Program-made: the position numbers and the translations under genes
Part shown: in pieces, positions 46,218 to 55,700 of the stretch
How the letters are laid out: every line of letters begins with the position of its first letter
Position numbering within the stretch: position 1 is the stretch's first letter
Notes under the pieces: generated by a model
Told to the model about the DNA's origin: nothing
What the model saw: the letters and a program-made list of their open reading frames with translations, nothing else
Database searches by the model: none
Source of the DNA: Methylobacterium soli
Lineage (GTDB): Bacteria; Pseudomonadota; Alphaproteobacteria; Rhizobiales; Beijerinckiaceae
Direction of reading: 5' to 3'
DNA: 64,000 bases
Assembly: GCF_008806385.1 (NCBI RefSeq)
Contig: NZ_VZZK01000002.1
Span: 277,335-341,334, forward strand

Positions 46218-46841
46218 ATGGATCTCAACTCGCGCCTGTTCGACAGCATCCGTATCAAGCCGTCCTGCGACGAGCCGAAGAAGGCCGAATCCGGCCTCTG
46301 CGAGACGCCGGGCTGCCAGAACCCGGGCCTCTACCGCGCACCCAAGGGGCGCAAGGCGGAGGGGCAGTACTGGCGCTTCTGCATGGACCACGTGCGGGCC
46401 TACAACGCGACCTACAATTACTTCGACGGCATGAACGACGCCGCCGTGCAGGCCTACCAGAAGGACGCCATCATCGGGCACCGGCCGACCTGGGCGATGG
46501 GCGTGAACCGCCCGGCCGGCGCCGACAAGGCCAAGCCCGAGCCGACGCGGGACTGGGCCTATGTCGATCCGCTGGGCGTCCTGCGCGCCGAGGGCGTCGG
46601 CGAGACCCGCGCCCGGACCAAGCCCGAGCCGCAGCGCCCGCGCCACTCCGCGGTCGTGCGCCGGGCGCTCGACGTGCTGGGCCTCGACGAGACCGCGGAT
46701 ACGGCCGCCATCAAGGCCCAGTACAAGACCCTGGTGAAGCGCTTCCATCCGGACGCCAATGGCGGCGACCGCTCCTTCGAGGAGCGCCTGCGCGACATCA
46801 TCCGGGCGCATGACGCGCTCCGGGCGGCGGGCCTGTGCTGA
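46218..46841 (+). CDS. J-domain co-chaperone-like protein
   Basis: A 207-residue protein with a C-terminal J domain at about residues 140-207: ALDVLGLDETADTAAIKAQYKTLVKRFHPDANGGD (outline) with HPD and a following DIIRAHDALRAAG helix. The N-terminal half has two Cys pairs in ESGLCETPGCQNPGLYRAPKG and FCMDHVRAYNATYNYFDGM, which may bind a metal. J domains stimulate Hsp70 (DnaK). The gene is placed just before cobS in many related genomes, but a functional link to cobalt chelation is not shown. ATG 46218 is preferred; an upstream in-frame ATG at 46158 has no ribosome site. Confidence 0.87.
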   Translation: MDLNSRLFDSIRIKPSCDEPKKAESGLCETPGCQNPGLYRAPKGRKAEGQYWRFCMDHVRAYNATYNYFDGMNDAAVQAYQKDAIIGHRPTWAMGVNRPAGADKAKPEPTRDWAYVDPLGVLRAEGVGETRARTKPEPQRPRHSAVVRRALDVLGLDETADTAAIKAQYKTLVKRFHPDANGGDRSFEERLRDIIRAHDALRAAGLC

Positions 46842-47091
46842 GGGCGCGCCTCCGGGAGGGCCGCGCGGGGCACGCGGCACGATCGATGCAGGATTCTCGC
46901 CTTCCGCCGGCTTGAGGGTCGGAAATCGCCGCGAGACACCCTATATCCGGGTTTCGCTCCCCAGTGGCGCCGGACGGCGCCGACGATTAAGGAAGGCCGA
47001 TGTCCGCGGCCGCACGCCCCGCGGACAAGAGCCTTGAGACATCCGCGAGGCCCGCGCTCCCGCGGCGGTGCCCGCCCCGACGAGGTCCCGT

Positions 47092-48075
47092 ATGCTTTCT
47101 GACGACACGCCCGCCTCGCTGCCCGACCGGACCGTTTCCGTGCGCGAGGTCTTCGGTATCGATCTCGACCTCAAGGTGCCGGCCTTCTCCGAGACCGACG
47201 AGCACGTGCCGGATCTCGACAAGGATTACATCTTCGACCGCGAGACCACCCTCGCGATCCTGGCCGGCTTCGCGCGCAACCGCCGCGTGATGATCACCGG
47301 CTATCACGGCACCGGAAAGTCGACCCATATCGAGCAGGTCGCCGCCCGGCTGAACTGGCCCTGCGTCCGGATCAACCTCGACAGCCACGTCTCGCGCATC
47401 GATCTCGTCGGCAAGGACGCGATCGTGCTGCAGGACGGCAAGCAGGTCACGGCCTTCCAGGACGGCATCCTGCCCTGGGCGCTGCAAAACAACGTCGCCC
47501 TCGTGTTCGACGAGTACGATGCGGGCCGCCCCGACGTGATGTTCGTGATCCAGCGCGTGCTCGAGCTCTCGGGCCGGCTGACGCTCCTCGACCAGAAGCG
47601 GGTGATCCGCCCCCATCCGGCCTTCCGGCTGTTCGCCACCGCCAACACGGTGGGTCTCGGCGACACTTCGGGCCTCTATCACGGCACCCAGCAGATCAAC
47701 CAGGGCCAGATGGACCGCTGGTCGATCGTCACGACCCTGAACTACCTGCCGCATGACCGCGAGGTCGACATCATCCTGTCGAAGGCGACCCATTACCGGG
47801 GCGATGCCGGCCGCGACATCGTCAACCGGATGGTGCGGGTGGCCGATCTCACCCGCAACGCCTTCATGAACGGCGACCTCTCCACCGTCATGAGCCCGCG
47901 CACGGTGATCACCTGGGCGGAGAACGCCGACATCTTCCACGATATCGGCTTCGCCTTCCGGGTGACCTTCCTCAACAAGTGCGACGAGCTGGAGCGCGCC
48001 CTCGTGGCCGAGTTCTACCAGCGGGCCTTCGGCAAGGAATTGCCGGAGAGCGCCGTCAACGTCGCCCTGAGCTGA
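47092..48075 (+). CDS. cobS: cobaltochelatase subunit CobS (AAA+ ATPase)
   Basis: A 327-residue AAA+ protein. N-terminal [22 protein letters not shown] is the CobS hallmark; Walker A is GYHGTGKST near residue 75, Walker [10 protein letters not shown] near residue 140, and sensor region [15 protein letters not shown] near residue 182. With CobT it forms the ATPase rings that drive CobN to insert Co2+ into hydrogenobyrinate a,c-diamide in the aerobic cobalamin route. CobN is not in the window. ATG 47092 starts the conserved MLSDDTP; no cobalamin riboswitch is seen in the 250 bases upstream. An out-of-frame ATG at 47000 with a very strong AAGGAAGG lies upstream. Confidence 0.95.
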   Translation: MLSDDTPASLPDRTVSVREVFGIDLDLKVPAFSETDEHVPDLDKDYIFDRETTLAILAGFARNRRVMITGYHGTGKSTHIEQVAARLNWPCVRINLDSHVSRIDLVGKDAIVLQDGKQVTAFQDGILPWALQNNVALVFDEYDAGRPDVMFVIQRVLELSGRLTLLDQKRVIRPHPAFRLFATANTVGLGDTSGLYHGTQQINQGQMDRWSIVTTLNYLPHDREVDIILSKATHYRGDAGRDIVNRMVRVADLTRNAFMNGDLSTVMSPRTVITWAENADIFHDIGFAFRVTFLNKCDELERALVAEFYQRAFGKELPESAVNVALS

Positions 48076-48093
48076 GGCCGTAGGGAGGAGCCC

Positions 48094-48591
48094 GTGGTGC
48101 ATCCGGCCCCGACGCGCGAGGAAGCCCCGGCGGCCCCGCCCGCCGAGATCCGCACGCGCCACGCGGACGACCTCTACACCTGGGTGCAGGAGCAGGTCGC
48201 CCTGCTCCGCGCCGGCCGCGTGGAGGCGCTCGACCTCGACAACATCGCCGAGGAGCTGAGCGACGTGGGCAACGCGCAGTACAGCCAGCTCGAGAGCGCG
48301 CTGCGCGTCCTCCTGATGCACATGCTCAAATGGGACCAACAGCCGGAGAAGCGCACGCCGAGCTGGATCTACTCGATCCGCGAGCAACGGCGCCGCTACG
48401 CGCGGATCCTCGGCAAGAACCCGGGCCTGAAGCCGCAAGTGGATGCCATGCGCGATGACATCTACCCGGTCGCCCGCGACTGGGCGGCCGACGAGTGCCA
48501 TCTCACGCCCGACGAGTTTCCGGCTCAGTGCCCCTATGCCTGGGACGACATACTCGACCGCCCCTTCGACCTCGATTCGGTGAGGCAGTAG
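48094..48591 (+). CDS. DUF29 domain-containing protein between cobS and cobT
   Basis: A 165-residue soluble protein. The DUF29 pattern is clear: [53 protein letters not shown] (outline), [20 protein letters not shown], then a C-terminal [13 protein letters not shown]29 proteins are numerous in cyanobacteria and some alphaproteobacteria and often sit near mobile or toxin-type genes; no activity is known. Here it is 18 bases after cobS and four bases before cobT, as if inserted in the operon. GGGAGGA precedes GTG 48094; GTG 48097 is equally possible. Confidence 0.85.
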   Translation: MVHPAPTREEAPAAPPAEIRTRHADDLYTWVQEQVALLRAGRVEALDLDNIAEELSDVGNAQYSQLESALRVLLMHMLKWDQQPEKRTPSWIYSIREQRRRYARILGKNPGLKPQVDAMRDDIYPVARDWAADECHLTPDEFPAQCPYAWDDILDRPFDLDSVRQ

Positions 48592-48595
48592 CCGC

Positions 48596-50503
48596 GTGTC
48601 CATCTCGAACCGCAAGCCCGGCGACCGCCGCGAGCCCGTCGCCGAACCCCTCAAGCGCTCCGTCGCCGGGTGCCTGCGCGCCATCGCGCGGCGCCAGGAG
48701 GTGGAGGTCACCTACGCGAGCGACCGGCCGGCCCTGACGGGCGACAAGGCGCGCCTGCCCGAGCCCCCGCGCAAGCTCTCGGCGGCCGATGTCGCGGTCC
48801 TGCGCGGCAACGCCGATTCGATGGCGCTTCGCCTCGGCTGCCACGACGCCGCGATCCATCGGCGGCTCGCCCCCGAGAACGCGGCCGGCCGGGCCGTCTA
48901 CGACGCGGTCGAGCAGGCGCGCGTCGAGGCGATCGGCTCGCGCCGGATGGCGGGCGTGGCGAGCAACATCTCGGCGATGCTGGAGGACCGCTACCATCGC
49001 GGCGGCAAGTACGAATCCATCACCGACCGCGCCGACGCCCCGATGGAGGACGCCGTCGCCCTGATGGTGCGCGAGCGCCTGACCGGGCAGGCCCCGCCGC
49101 CGGCCGCCCGCAAGATCGTCGAGCTCTGGCGCGAAGATATCGAGGCGCGGGCCGGCCAGAACCTCGACGGGCTCCTCGGCTCCCTGGAGAACCAGCGCGC
49201 CTTCGCCCGCTCCGTGCGCGACCTCCTCTCCTCCCTCGACATGGCCGACGAGACGCCCTTCGACCCGGAGGACGAGGACAGCGAGGACGAGAACGAGGCG
49301 CAGGACGACGAGCAGACCCCGAGCGAGGGCGAGGCCGAGGAGCAGTCTCAGGGCGACCGCGCCGAGATCGACGCCTCGGAGGAGGCCTCCGACGACATCG
49401 AGGAGGGCGCCACCGAGGCGGCCGACGCCCCCTCGGGAGAGATGCCGGAGGAATCCGAGGACGCGGAATCCGAGGAGGCCTCGGAAGCCTCGCGGCCGCC
49501 GAGCCCGCGCGCCAACGAGCTGCGCGGCCCCGATTACAAGGTCTTCAATCCGCGCTTCGACGAGGTGATCCACGCCGAGGAGCTCTGCGAGGCGGACGAG
49601 CTCGCGCGCCTGCGCACCTATCTCGACAAGCAGCTCGCCCACCTTCAGGGGGTCGTCGGGCGCCTCGCCAATCGCCTGCAGCGGCGCCTCCTGGCGCAGC
49701 AGAACCGGGCCTGGGACTTCGACCTCGAGGAAGGCCAGCTCGATCCGGCCCGCCTCGTGCGCGTCGTGATCGACCCGTTCCAGCCCCTCTCCTTCAAGCA
49801 GGAGAAGGACACGAATTTCCGCGATACGGTCGTGACTTTGCTGCTCGACAATTCGGGCTCCATGCGCGGGCGCCCGATCACGGTGGCGGCGACCTGCGCC
49901 GACATCCTCGCCCGCACGCTGGAGCGCTGCGGCGTCAAGGTCGAGATCCTGGGCTTCACCACGCGCGCCTGGAAGGGCGGGCAATCGCGAGAGGCCTGGC
50001 TCAACGCCGGCAAGCCCCCCTCCCCCGGCCGCCTGAACGATCTGCGCCACATCGTCTACAAGAGCGCCGACGCGCCCTGGCGGCGGGCGCGCAAGAATCT
50101 CGGCCTGATGATGCGCGAGGGTCTGCTCAAGGAGAATATCGACGGCGAGGCCCTGGACTGGGCGCACAAGCGCCTCCTCGGCCGGCCCGAGCAGCGCAAG
50201 ATCCTGATGGTGATCTCCGACGGCGCGCCGGTCGACGATTCGACCCTCTCGGTCAATGCCGGCAATTACCTCGAACGGCACCTGCGCTGGATGATCGAGG
50301 ATATCGAGACGCGCTCGCCCGTGGAGCTCCTCGCCATCGGCATCGGCCACGACGTCACGCGCTACTACAAGCGCGCCGTCACGATCATCGACGCCGAGGA
50401 GCTCGGCGGCGTCATGACGGAGAAGCTCGCCGAATTGTTCGAGGAGGATGGCGGCCCGGTCACGACCCGCGCCCCCCTGCGGGCGGCCGGCGGACGGCGC
50501 TAG
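48596..50503 (+). CDS. cobT: cobaltochelatase subunit CobT
   Basis: A 635-residue CobT. N-terminal helical part to about residue 215; a very acidic Glu/Asp/Ser linker at about 218-300 ([18 protein letters not shown]); and a C-terminal von Willebrand A-type domain with MIDAS motif [11 protein letters not shown] near residue 420 and [11 protein letters not shown] near residue 540. It stacks with CobS to form the chaperone-like ring of the aerobic cobaltochelatase. GTG 48596 starts a normal [15 protein letters not shown] lies about ten bases upstream. The DUF29 gene immediately before it is the only break in the usual cobS-cobT pair. Confidence 0.94.
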   Translation: MSISNRKPGDRREPVAEPLKRSVAGCLRAIARRQEVEVTYASDRPALTGDKARLPEPPRKLSAADVAVLRGNADSMALRLGCHDAAIHRRLAPENAAGRAVYDAVEQARVEAIGSRRMAGVASNISAMLEDRYHRGGKYESITDRADAPMEDAVALMVRERLTGQAPPPAARKIVELWREDIEARAGQNLDGLLGSLENQRAFARSVRDLLSSLDMADETPFDPEDEDSEDENEAQDDEQTPSEGEAEEQSQGDRAEIDASEEASDDIEEGATEAADAPSGEMPEESEDAESEEASEASRPPSPRANELRGPDYKVFNPRFDEVIHAEELCEADELARLRTYLDKQLAHLQGVVGRLANRLQRRLLAQQNRAWDFDLEEGQLDPARLVRVVIDPFQPLSFKQEKDTNFRDTVVTLLLDNSGSMRGRPITVAATCADILARTLERCGVKVEILGFTTRAWKGGQSREAWLNAGKPPSPGRLNDLRHIVYKSADAPWRRARKNLGLMMREGLLKENIDGEALDWAHKRLLGRPEQRKILMVISDGAPVDDSTLSVNAGNYLERHLRWMIEDIETRSPVELLAIGIGHDVTRYYKRAVTIIDAEELGGVMTEKLAELFEEDGGPVTTRAPLRAAGGRR

Positions 50504-50514
50504 GATTCCTGGCG

Positions 50515-50547
50515 CGGCGCCCCGGTCCGCGAGTGGCCGGGGCGCCG
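50515..50547 (+). terminator. GC-rich hairpin after cobT
   Basis: CGGCGCCCCGG and CCGGGGCGCCG form a perfect 11-bp stem around an 11-base loop, 12 bases after the cobT stop. There is no T run; it stands before the second, longer hairpin at 50581. Confidence 0.45.
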
Positions 50548-50580
50548 CCCGCGTTCAGAAGGCGGCGCCGAGGGGCCGAG

Positions 50581-50631
50581 CCCATGCAAAGACCGCCGCT
50601 CCGGCAGGCCGGGCGGCGGTCTTTGCATGGG
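50581..50631. terminator. perfect 19-bp hairpin between cobT and rpmB
   Basis: CCCATGCAAAGACCGCCGC and its exact reverse complement at 50613-50631 surround a 13-base loop. It lies between the convergent cobT and rpmB genes and can stop transcription from both sides, although only short T tracts occur within the stem. Confidence 0.75.
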
Positions 50632-50672
50632 GCGCGATGGGCCGGTCCCCGCGCGCGGCGGGGAACCCGGCC

Positions 50673-50978
50673 TCAGGCGGCGACCGGGGTCTCGGCCTCG
50701 GTGAGCTTCTTCTGGATCTCGCGCTTCAGCAGGCGCGCCGTCTGGGACAGCTCGATCTCGCGCGCCTTGACCAGGAAGGCGTCGAGGCCGCCGCGATGCT
50801 CGACCGAGCGGAGCGCATGCGCGGTGACCCGCAGGCGAACGCGGCGGTTCAGCGCATCGGATTGCAGCGTGACGTTGCAGAGGTTGGGCAGGAACCGGCA
50901 CTTGGTCTTGCGGTTCGAGTGGCTCACGAGGTGTCCGACCTGCACGGCCTTACCCGTGAGTTCGCAGCGGCGCGACAT
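50673..50978 (-). CDS. rpmB: 50S ribosomal protein L28
   Basis: A 101-residue L28. [29 protein letters not shown] (outline) with the N-terminal CELTGK and SHSNRKTK signatures, then [15 protein letters not shown] and [21 protein letters not shown] (outline). It binds 23S rRNA near the exit-site region of the large subunit. The C-terminal extension [21 protein letters not shown] is usual in alphaproteobacteria. A good sigma-70-type promoter is visible at 51104-51133. It is divergent from a DUF3108 gene, a conserved pairing. Confidence 0.97.
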   Translation of the reverse strand: MSRRCELTGKAVQVGHLVSHSNRKTKCRFLPNLCNVTLQSDALNRRVRLRVTAHALRSVEHRGGLDAFLVKAREIELSQTARLLKREIQKKLTEAETPVAA

Positions 50979-51285
50979 AGCAAAAAATCCCGTATCGTTC
51001 CGTGGGCGGTCAAAACCTGGACCCTCACGGCCGGCACGGCGAGCGCCGCGGGCCTTGCCCAAGCGTGATTCCAGGTCCAGCGGAGTCCTGTTGAAGGCGC
51101 GAGCCTATAGAGGACGGGGCCCGGCTCCGTCAAGGCGGAACTCGCATCGCGACCGGCCCCGGACTGTGCCTTGGCGGGACTGGCAGCGCCCGAACACTCT
51201 GTTAACCATGCGGGCTGATAACTTCCAGCAGTCCCGCGGATCTCGCCCGAGCCCCGCGCGAGCGTTGAGGATTCGATCCCGGATC
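50979..51285. other. divergent promoter region, rpmB to DUF3108 gene
   Basis: These 307 bases hold the rpmB promoter at 51104-51133 on the minus strand. An in-frame ATG at 51208 could extend the DUF3108 protein by 26 residues but lacks a ribosome site. Nothing else is seen. Confidence 0.5.
51104..51133 (-). promoter_or_regulatory. sigma-70-type promoter of rpmB
   Basis: On the minus strand TTGACG (51133-51128), an 18-base spacer, then TATAGG (51109-51104). It is about 125 bases before the rpmB ATG and is one of the few close matches to TTGACA/TATAAT in this GC-rich window. Confidence 0.65.
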
Positions 51286-52254
51286 ATGGGCGTCAAACGT
51301 CTGCGCACCGAATTTGGCCTGCGGGCCGGCCCTGCCGGCCTGGGCCTAGCTACCCTGGGCTCGGCCACCTTGGGCTTGGCCGCCCTCACCCTGGCCGGGG
51401 CGACCTCCGCCGAGGCCCGGCCGCGCCATGCCCCCCGGGCTGCCCCGGCCGCCGTCAGCGTCGATTACGGGGTGAATCTCGCGGGGATCCCGATCGGCAC
51501 CGCGCATCTGGCCGGCGCCTTCGAGGGTTCGCGCTACCGCATGGACGTCTCGGCCCAGCTCACCGGCCTCGTCGGCGCGATCACGGGCGGCATGGGCTCG
51601 GCGCGATCAAGCGGCACCCTCGCGGCCGGCCCCCAGCCGAGCGCCTTCGCGATCGCGACCCGCACCGCCAGTTCCGGCATCGCCGTGCGGATGGCGCTGG
51701 CGCGCGGCAACGTGGTGCAATCCGAGGTGACGCCGCCGCTGATCGACATGGGCGACCGGGTGCCCGTCACTGCCGCCAACAAGCGCGGGGTGATGGACCC
51801 TGCGAGCGCGCTGCTGATGCCCGCCCAGGCGCGCGGCGAGCTCACCGACCCCGAGAATTGCAACCGGACCCTGCCGGTCTTCGACGGCGCGACGCGCTTC
51901 AACGTGGTGCTCAGCTACGCCGAGACCCGGGCGGTGGAGAAGCCCGGCTATTCCGGCCCCGTCCTCGTCTGCAACGCCCGCTACCAGGCTGTGGCCGGCC
52001 ACCGGCCGGACCGTCCGGGCGTGCGCTTCATGGAGGAGAACCGCGACATGTCGGTCTGGCTCGCGCCCGTCGACGGCACGCGGGTCCTGCTGCCGATGCG
52101 CATCGCGGTGCGCACCACGCTCGGCACCAACATCATCGAGGCGACGCGCTGGACGCGCTCGGGCGCCACCGCCGAGGCGGCCACGACCGGTGCGGCCGCC
52201 CAACCCGGCCCGGGCGGCGCCTCCGGCGCCGTCGCGAGCCTCGGCCAGAACTGA
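51286..52254 (+). CDS. DUF3108 domain-containing exported protein
   Basis: A 322-residue protein. A long Ala/Gly/Leu signal peptide (LATLGSATLGLAALTLAGATSAEA) ends near residue 40. The DUF3108 beta-rich domain follows: VDYGVNLAGIPIGTAHLAG, YRMDVSAQLTGLVG, TAANKRGVMDPASALLMPA, CNRTLPVFDGATRFNVVLSY (outline) and LPMRIAVRTTLGTNIIEATRW. It should act in the periplasm or outer membrane; no function is proven. It is always near rpmB in this group. The last 35 residues are Ala/Gly/Thr-rich. Start ATG 51286 gives the best signal peptide. Confidence 0.82.
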   Translation: MGVKRLRTEFGLRAGPAGLGLATLGSATLGLAALTLAGATSAEARPRHAPRAAPAAVSVDYGVNLAGIPIGTAHLAGAFEGSRYRMDVSAQLTGLVGAITGGMGSARSSGTLAAGPQPSAFAIATRTASSGIAVRMALARGNVVQSEVTPPLIDMGDRVPVTAANKRGVMDPASALLMPAQARGELTDPENCNRTLPVFDGATRFNVVLSYAETRAVEKPGYSGPVLVCNARYQAVAGHRPDRPGVRFMEENRDMSVWLAPVDGTRVLLPMRIAVRTTLGTNIIEATRWTRSGATAEAATTGAAAQPGPGGASGAVASLGQN

Positions 52255-52261
52255 GGCCCGG

Positions 52262-52624
52262 ATGCTGCGCCCGGCCGGCCTCGCCCTGCTCCTCGTCGCC
52301 GGCCTCGCCCCGGCGGCGGGACCGGAGGCGGAGCCTCTGAAAGCGGGCAGCGCCTGCGGCGGAAACGCCTACTCGTCGGGTCAGGTGATCGAGGGCCGGC
52401 CGCCCCGGCGCGGCCCCATCACCAGCGTGCCCGATACCCTCTGCGCCGACCTCGACAGCCCGCGCCCTCCGGTGCGGATCGAGATCTACGGCGTGCCCGG
52501 CCTGTCGGGCGGGACGCAGGAGAGCGACGGGATCGGTGCCGATGGGAGTGGCGGCGTGGGCCAGCCCACCCCATATGGGGGTCTGCCCCGGCGCGGGGCG
52601 CCGACGCACCGCCCCCGCGACTGA
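52262..52624 (+). CDS. hypothetical small exported protein
   Basis: A 120-residue protein beginning MLRPAGLALLLVAGLAPAAG, a likely signal peptide. The mature part has two Cys (GSACGGNAY and DTLCADLD) that could form a disulfide, and a Gly/Pro-rich tail. I do not recognise a family. It starts seven bases after the DUF3108 stop, so it is probably co-transcribed and exported with it. ATG 52262 is chosen over an earlier frame start inside the preceding gene. Confidence 0.6.
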   Translation: MLRPAGLALLLVAGLAPAAGPEAEPLKAGSACGGNAYSSGQVIEGRPPRRGPITSVPDTLCADLDSPRPPVRIEIYGVPGLSGGTQESDGIGADGSGGVGQPTPYGGLPRRGAPTHRPRD

Positions 52625-52726
52625 GGGAGCCGGGGCCGTCCGTCACCCCGCGCGAGACCCGATCACCCGCCTCCGACGCGCACGGCGCACCACCGGCCGC
52701 CCCGCCGAAGGGATCGCCCCGACCTG

Positions 52727-55700
52727 ATGACCCGCCGCTCCCTCCAACCGCAGGCCCGCGCACGCGGCGTCACGGCGGTGCTCGGGCCGACCAATACCGG
52801 CAAGACCCACCTGGCCATCGAGCGCATGCTCGCCCACCCGACCGGGATGATCGGGCTGCCGTTGCGGCTGCTCGCGCGGGAGGTCTACCTGCGCGTCGTC
52901 GCCCGGGTCGGCGCCGACAAGGTGGCGCTGATCACCGGCGAGGAGAAGATCAAGCCGGACCGGCCGCGCTATTGGATCGCCACGATCGAGGCGATGCCGC
53001 GCGACCTCGACGTCGCCTTCGTGGCCATCGACGAGATCCAGCTCGCCGCCGACATGGACCGCGGCCACGTCTTCACCGACCGCCTGCTCTATCAGCGCGG
53101 CCGCGAGGAGACCCTGCTGATCGGCTCCTCGACGGTGCTGCCGCTGGTGCAGTCGCTGATCCCGGGGGTTCACACCACGACCCGGCCGCGCCTGTCCCAG
53201 CTCAGCTTCGCGGGCGAGAAGAAGCTCTCGCGCCTGCCGCGCCGCACCGCCATCGTGGCGTTCTCGGCCGAGGAGGTCTACGCCATCGCGGAACTGATCC
53301 GGCGCCAGCGCGGGGGCGCCGCGGTGGTGCTGGGCGCGCTCTCGCCCCGCACCCGAAACGCCCAGGTCGAGCTCTACCAATCGGGGGACGTGGATTACCT
53401 TGTGGCCACCGACGCGGTCGGCATGGGCCTGAACCTCGACGTCGACCACGTGGCCTTCGCGGCCAACTGGAAATACGACGGCACCCGCTTCCGCAAGCTG
53501 ACGCCGCCCGAGATGGGCCAGATCGCGGGCCGGGCCGGGCGCCACCTCTCGGACGGCACCTTCGGCTCCACCGGGCGCTGCCCGCCCTTCGAGCCCGAGA
53601 TGGTCGAGGCGCTGGAGACCCACAGCTTCGAACCCTTGCGCGTCCTGCAATGGCGCAACCCCGATCTCGACTTCCACAACCTGGCGCGCCTGCAGCAGAG
53701 CCTCGACGAGCACCCGCGCGAGAGCGGCCTCATCCGGGCGCCGATGGGCGAGGACCAGCAGGCCCTCGAGATCCTGATGCGCGAGGAGGACATCCGCGAC
53801 ATGGCGACGAACCCGAAGGCGGTGCAGCGCCTCTGGGACGTCTGCGGCGTGCCGGATTACCGCAAGGTCCACCCGCAGACCCACGCGGACCTCGTGGCGC
53901 AGCTCTATCGATTCCTGATGCGGGGCATGGCGGGGCGGATCCCGAACGACTGGTTTGCCAAGCACGTGGCGATGATCGACCGCACGGATGGTGACATCGA
54001 CGCGCTTTCCCAGCGCATTGCGCAGGGACGGACCTGGACCTTCGTGGCGAATCGTCCGGACTGGCTTCTCGACCCGGAACATTGGCAGGGCGAGACTCGT
54101 CGGGTAGAGGACAGGCTGTCCGACGCCCTGCACGAACGCCTCGCGAGCCGTTTCGTCGACAGGCGCACCAGCGTCCTGATGCGGCGCCTGAGAGAGAATA
54201 CGATGTTGGAAGCCCAAATCACCACCGGCGGGGACGTGACCGTCGAGGGGCAGCATGTCGGCCACCTCCACGGTTTCCAGTTCGTGCCCGACCCGGGCGC
54301 GGAGGGGCACGAGGCCAAGACGCTGCGCAGTGCCGCCGAGAAGGCGCTGGCCGGGGAGATCGAGGCGCGCGCCGACCGGTTCGCCGCCGCCGCCGATGCC
54401 TCGCTCGTCCTCAGCCACGAGGGCATCATCCGCTGGACGGGTGATCCGGTGGCCAAGCTCGTATCCGGCGACAAGCTGTTCGAGCCGCGCCTGCGCCTGA
54501 TCGCCGACGAGGGCCTGACCGGCCCGGCCCGCGAGAAGGTCGAGGGGCGCCTCAACGCCTGGCTCAAGGCCTACGTGGTGCGCCTCCTCGGGCCGCTGAT
54601 GGAGATCGAGACCGCCGCCGACCTCACCGGGCTCGCCAAGGGCATCGGCTACCAAGTCGTCGAGGCGCTCGGCGTCCTCGAGCGCTCCAAGGTGACGCAC
54701 GAGATGCGCAGCCTCGACCAGGAGGGCCGCGGGGCGCTGCGCCGCCACGGGGTCCGGTTCGGCGCCTATCACATCTTCCTGCCCGCTCTCCTGAAGCCCG
54801 CGCCCCGCACCCTGGCGGCCCAGCTCTGGGCCCTGCGCAACGGCGGCCTCGACCAGCGCGGCCTCGACGAGATCGCGCATCTGGCCGGCTCCGGCCGCAC
54901 CTCGATCAAGGTCGATCCGGAGATCGCCAAGGGCCTCTACCGCGCGGCGGGCTTCCGCGTCTGCGGCGAGCGGGCCGTGCGCGTCGACATCCTCGAGCGC
55001 CTGGCCGATCTGATCCGCCCCGCCATCGCGTATCGCCCGGGCACCACGCCGGGCGAGCCGCCGGTCGGCAGCGCGGATGCCGACGGCTTCGTCGCCACGG
55101 TGGGGATGACCTCCCTGGTCGGCTGCTCGGGCGAGGATTTCGCCTCGATCCTGAGATCCCTCGGCTACGTCTCCGAGAACCGCCCGGGCCCCGCCATCAC
55201 GGTGCCGCTGCTGCCCGCCGCCTCGACCGAGCCGGTGCGCGCGCCGAAGCCCGAGATCGACGAGGCGGCCTCGCCCGAAGCCGAGGCGACCGACGCCCAG
55301 ACCGACGAGGGTCCGGCGATGGCGGCATCGGCCGCCGAGGACGAGTTGGCCTCGACACAGACCGAGGCCGCCGAGCCACCGGCACCGGAGGGCACCGAGA
55401 CGCGCGACCGCGCCGCCGAGCCGGAGGAGCCTGCCGCCGAGCCCGTCGCGGCCGCCTCTGAGGCGCCGGTCCTCGCGGCCGAGCCTGCCCCCGAAGCACC
55501 GGAGCTCCGCGCGCCCGAGACCGTCGACGCCGCGGCCGAGCCCGAAACGCTTGCCGAGACGCCTGCCGAGACGCCTGCCGAGACGCCTGCCGAGACGCCG
55601 CCGGACGAATCGTCGGAGGCGCCTTCCGACGCCGCTGCCGAGGCCAGCCCGGAGACCGCATCCGCGGAAGGCAGCGCGGTCGAGGCCGCCGAGGCGGAGC

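Noticed and set aside
46842..47091. Possible cobalamin riboswitch before cobS
   Set aside because: I looked for the B12-box type core and the multi-helix layout and saw neither; the region is also short.
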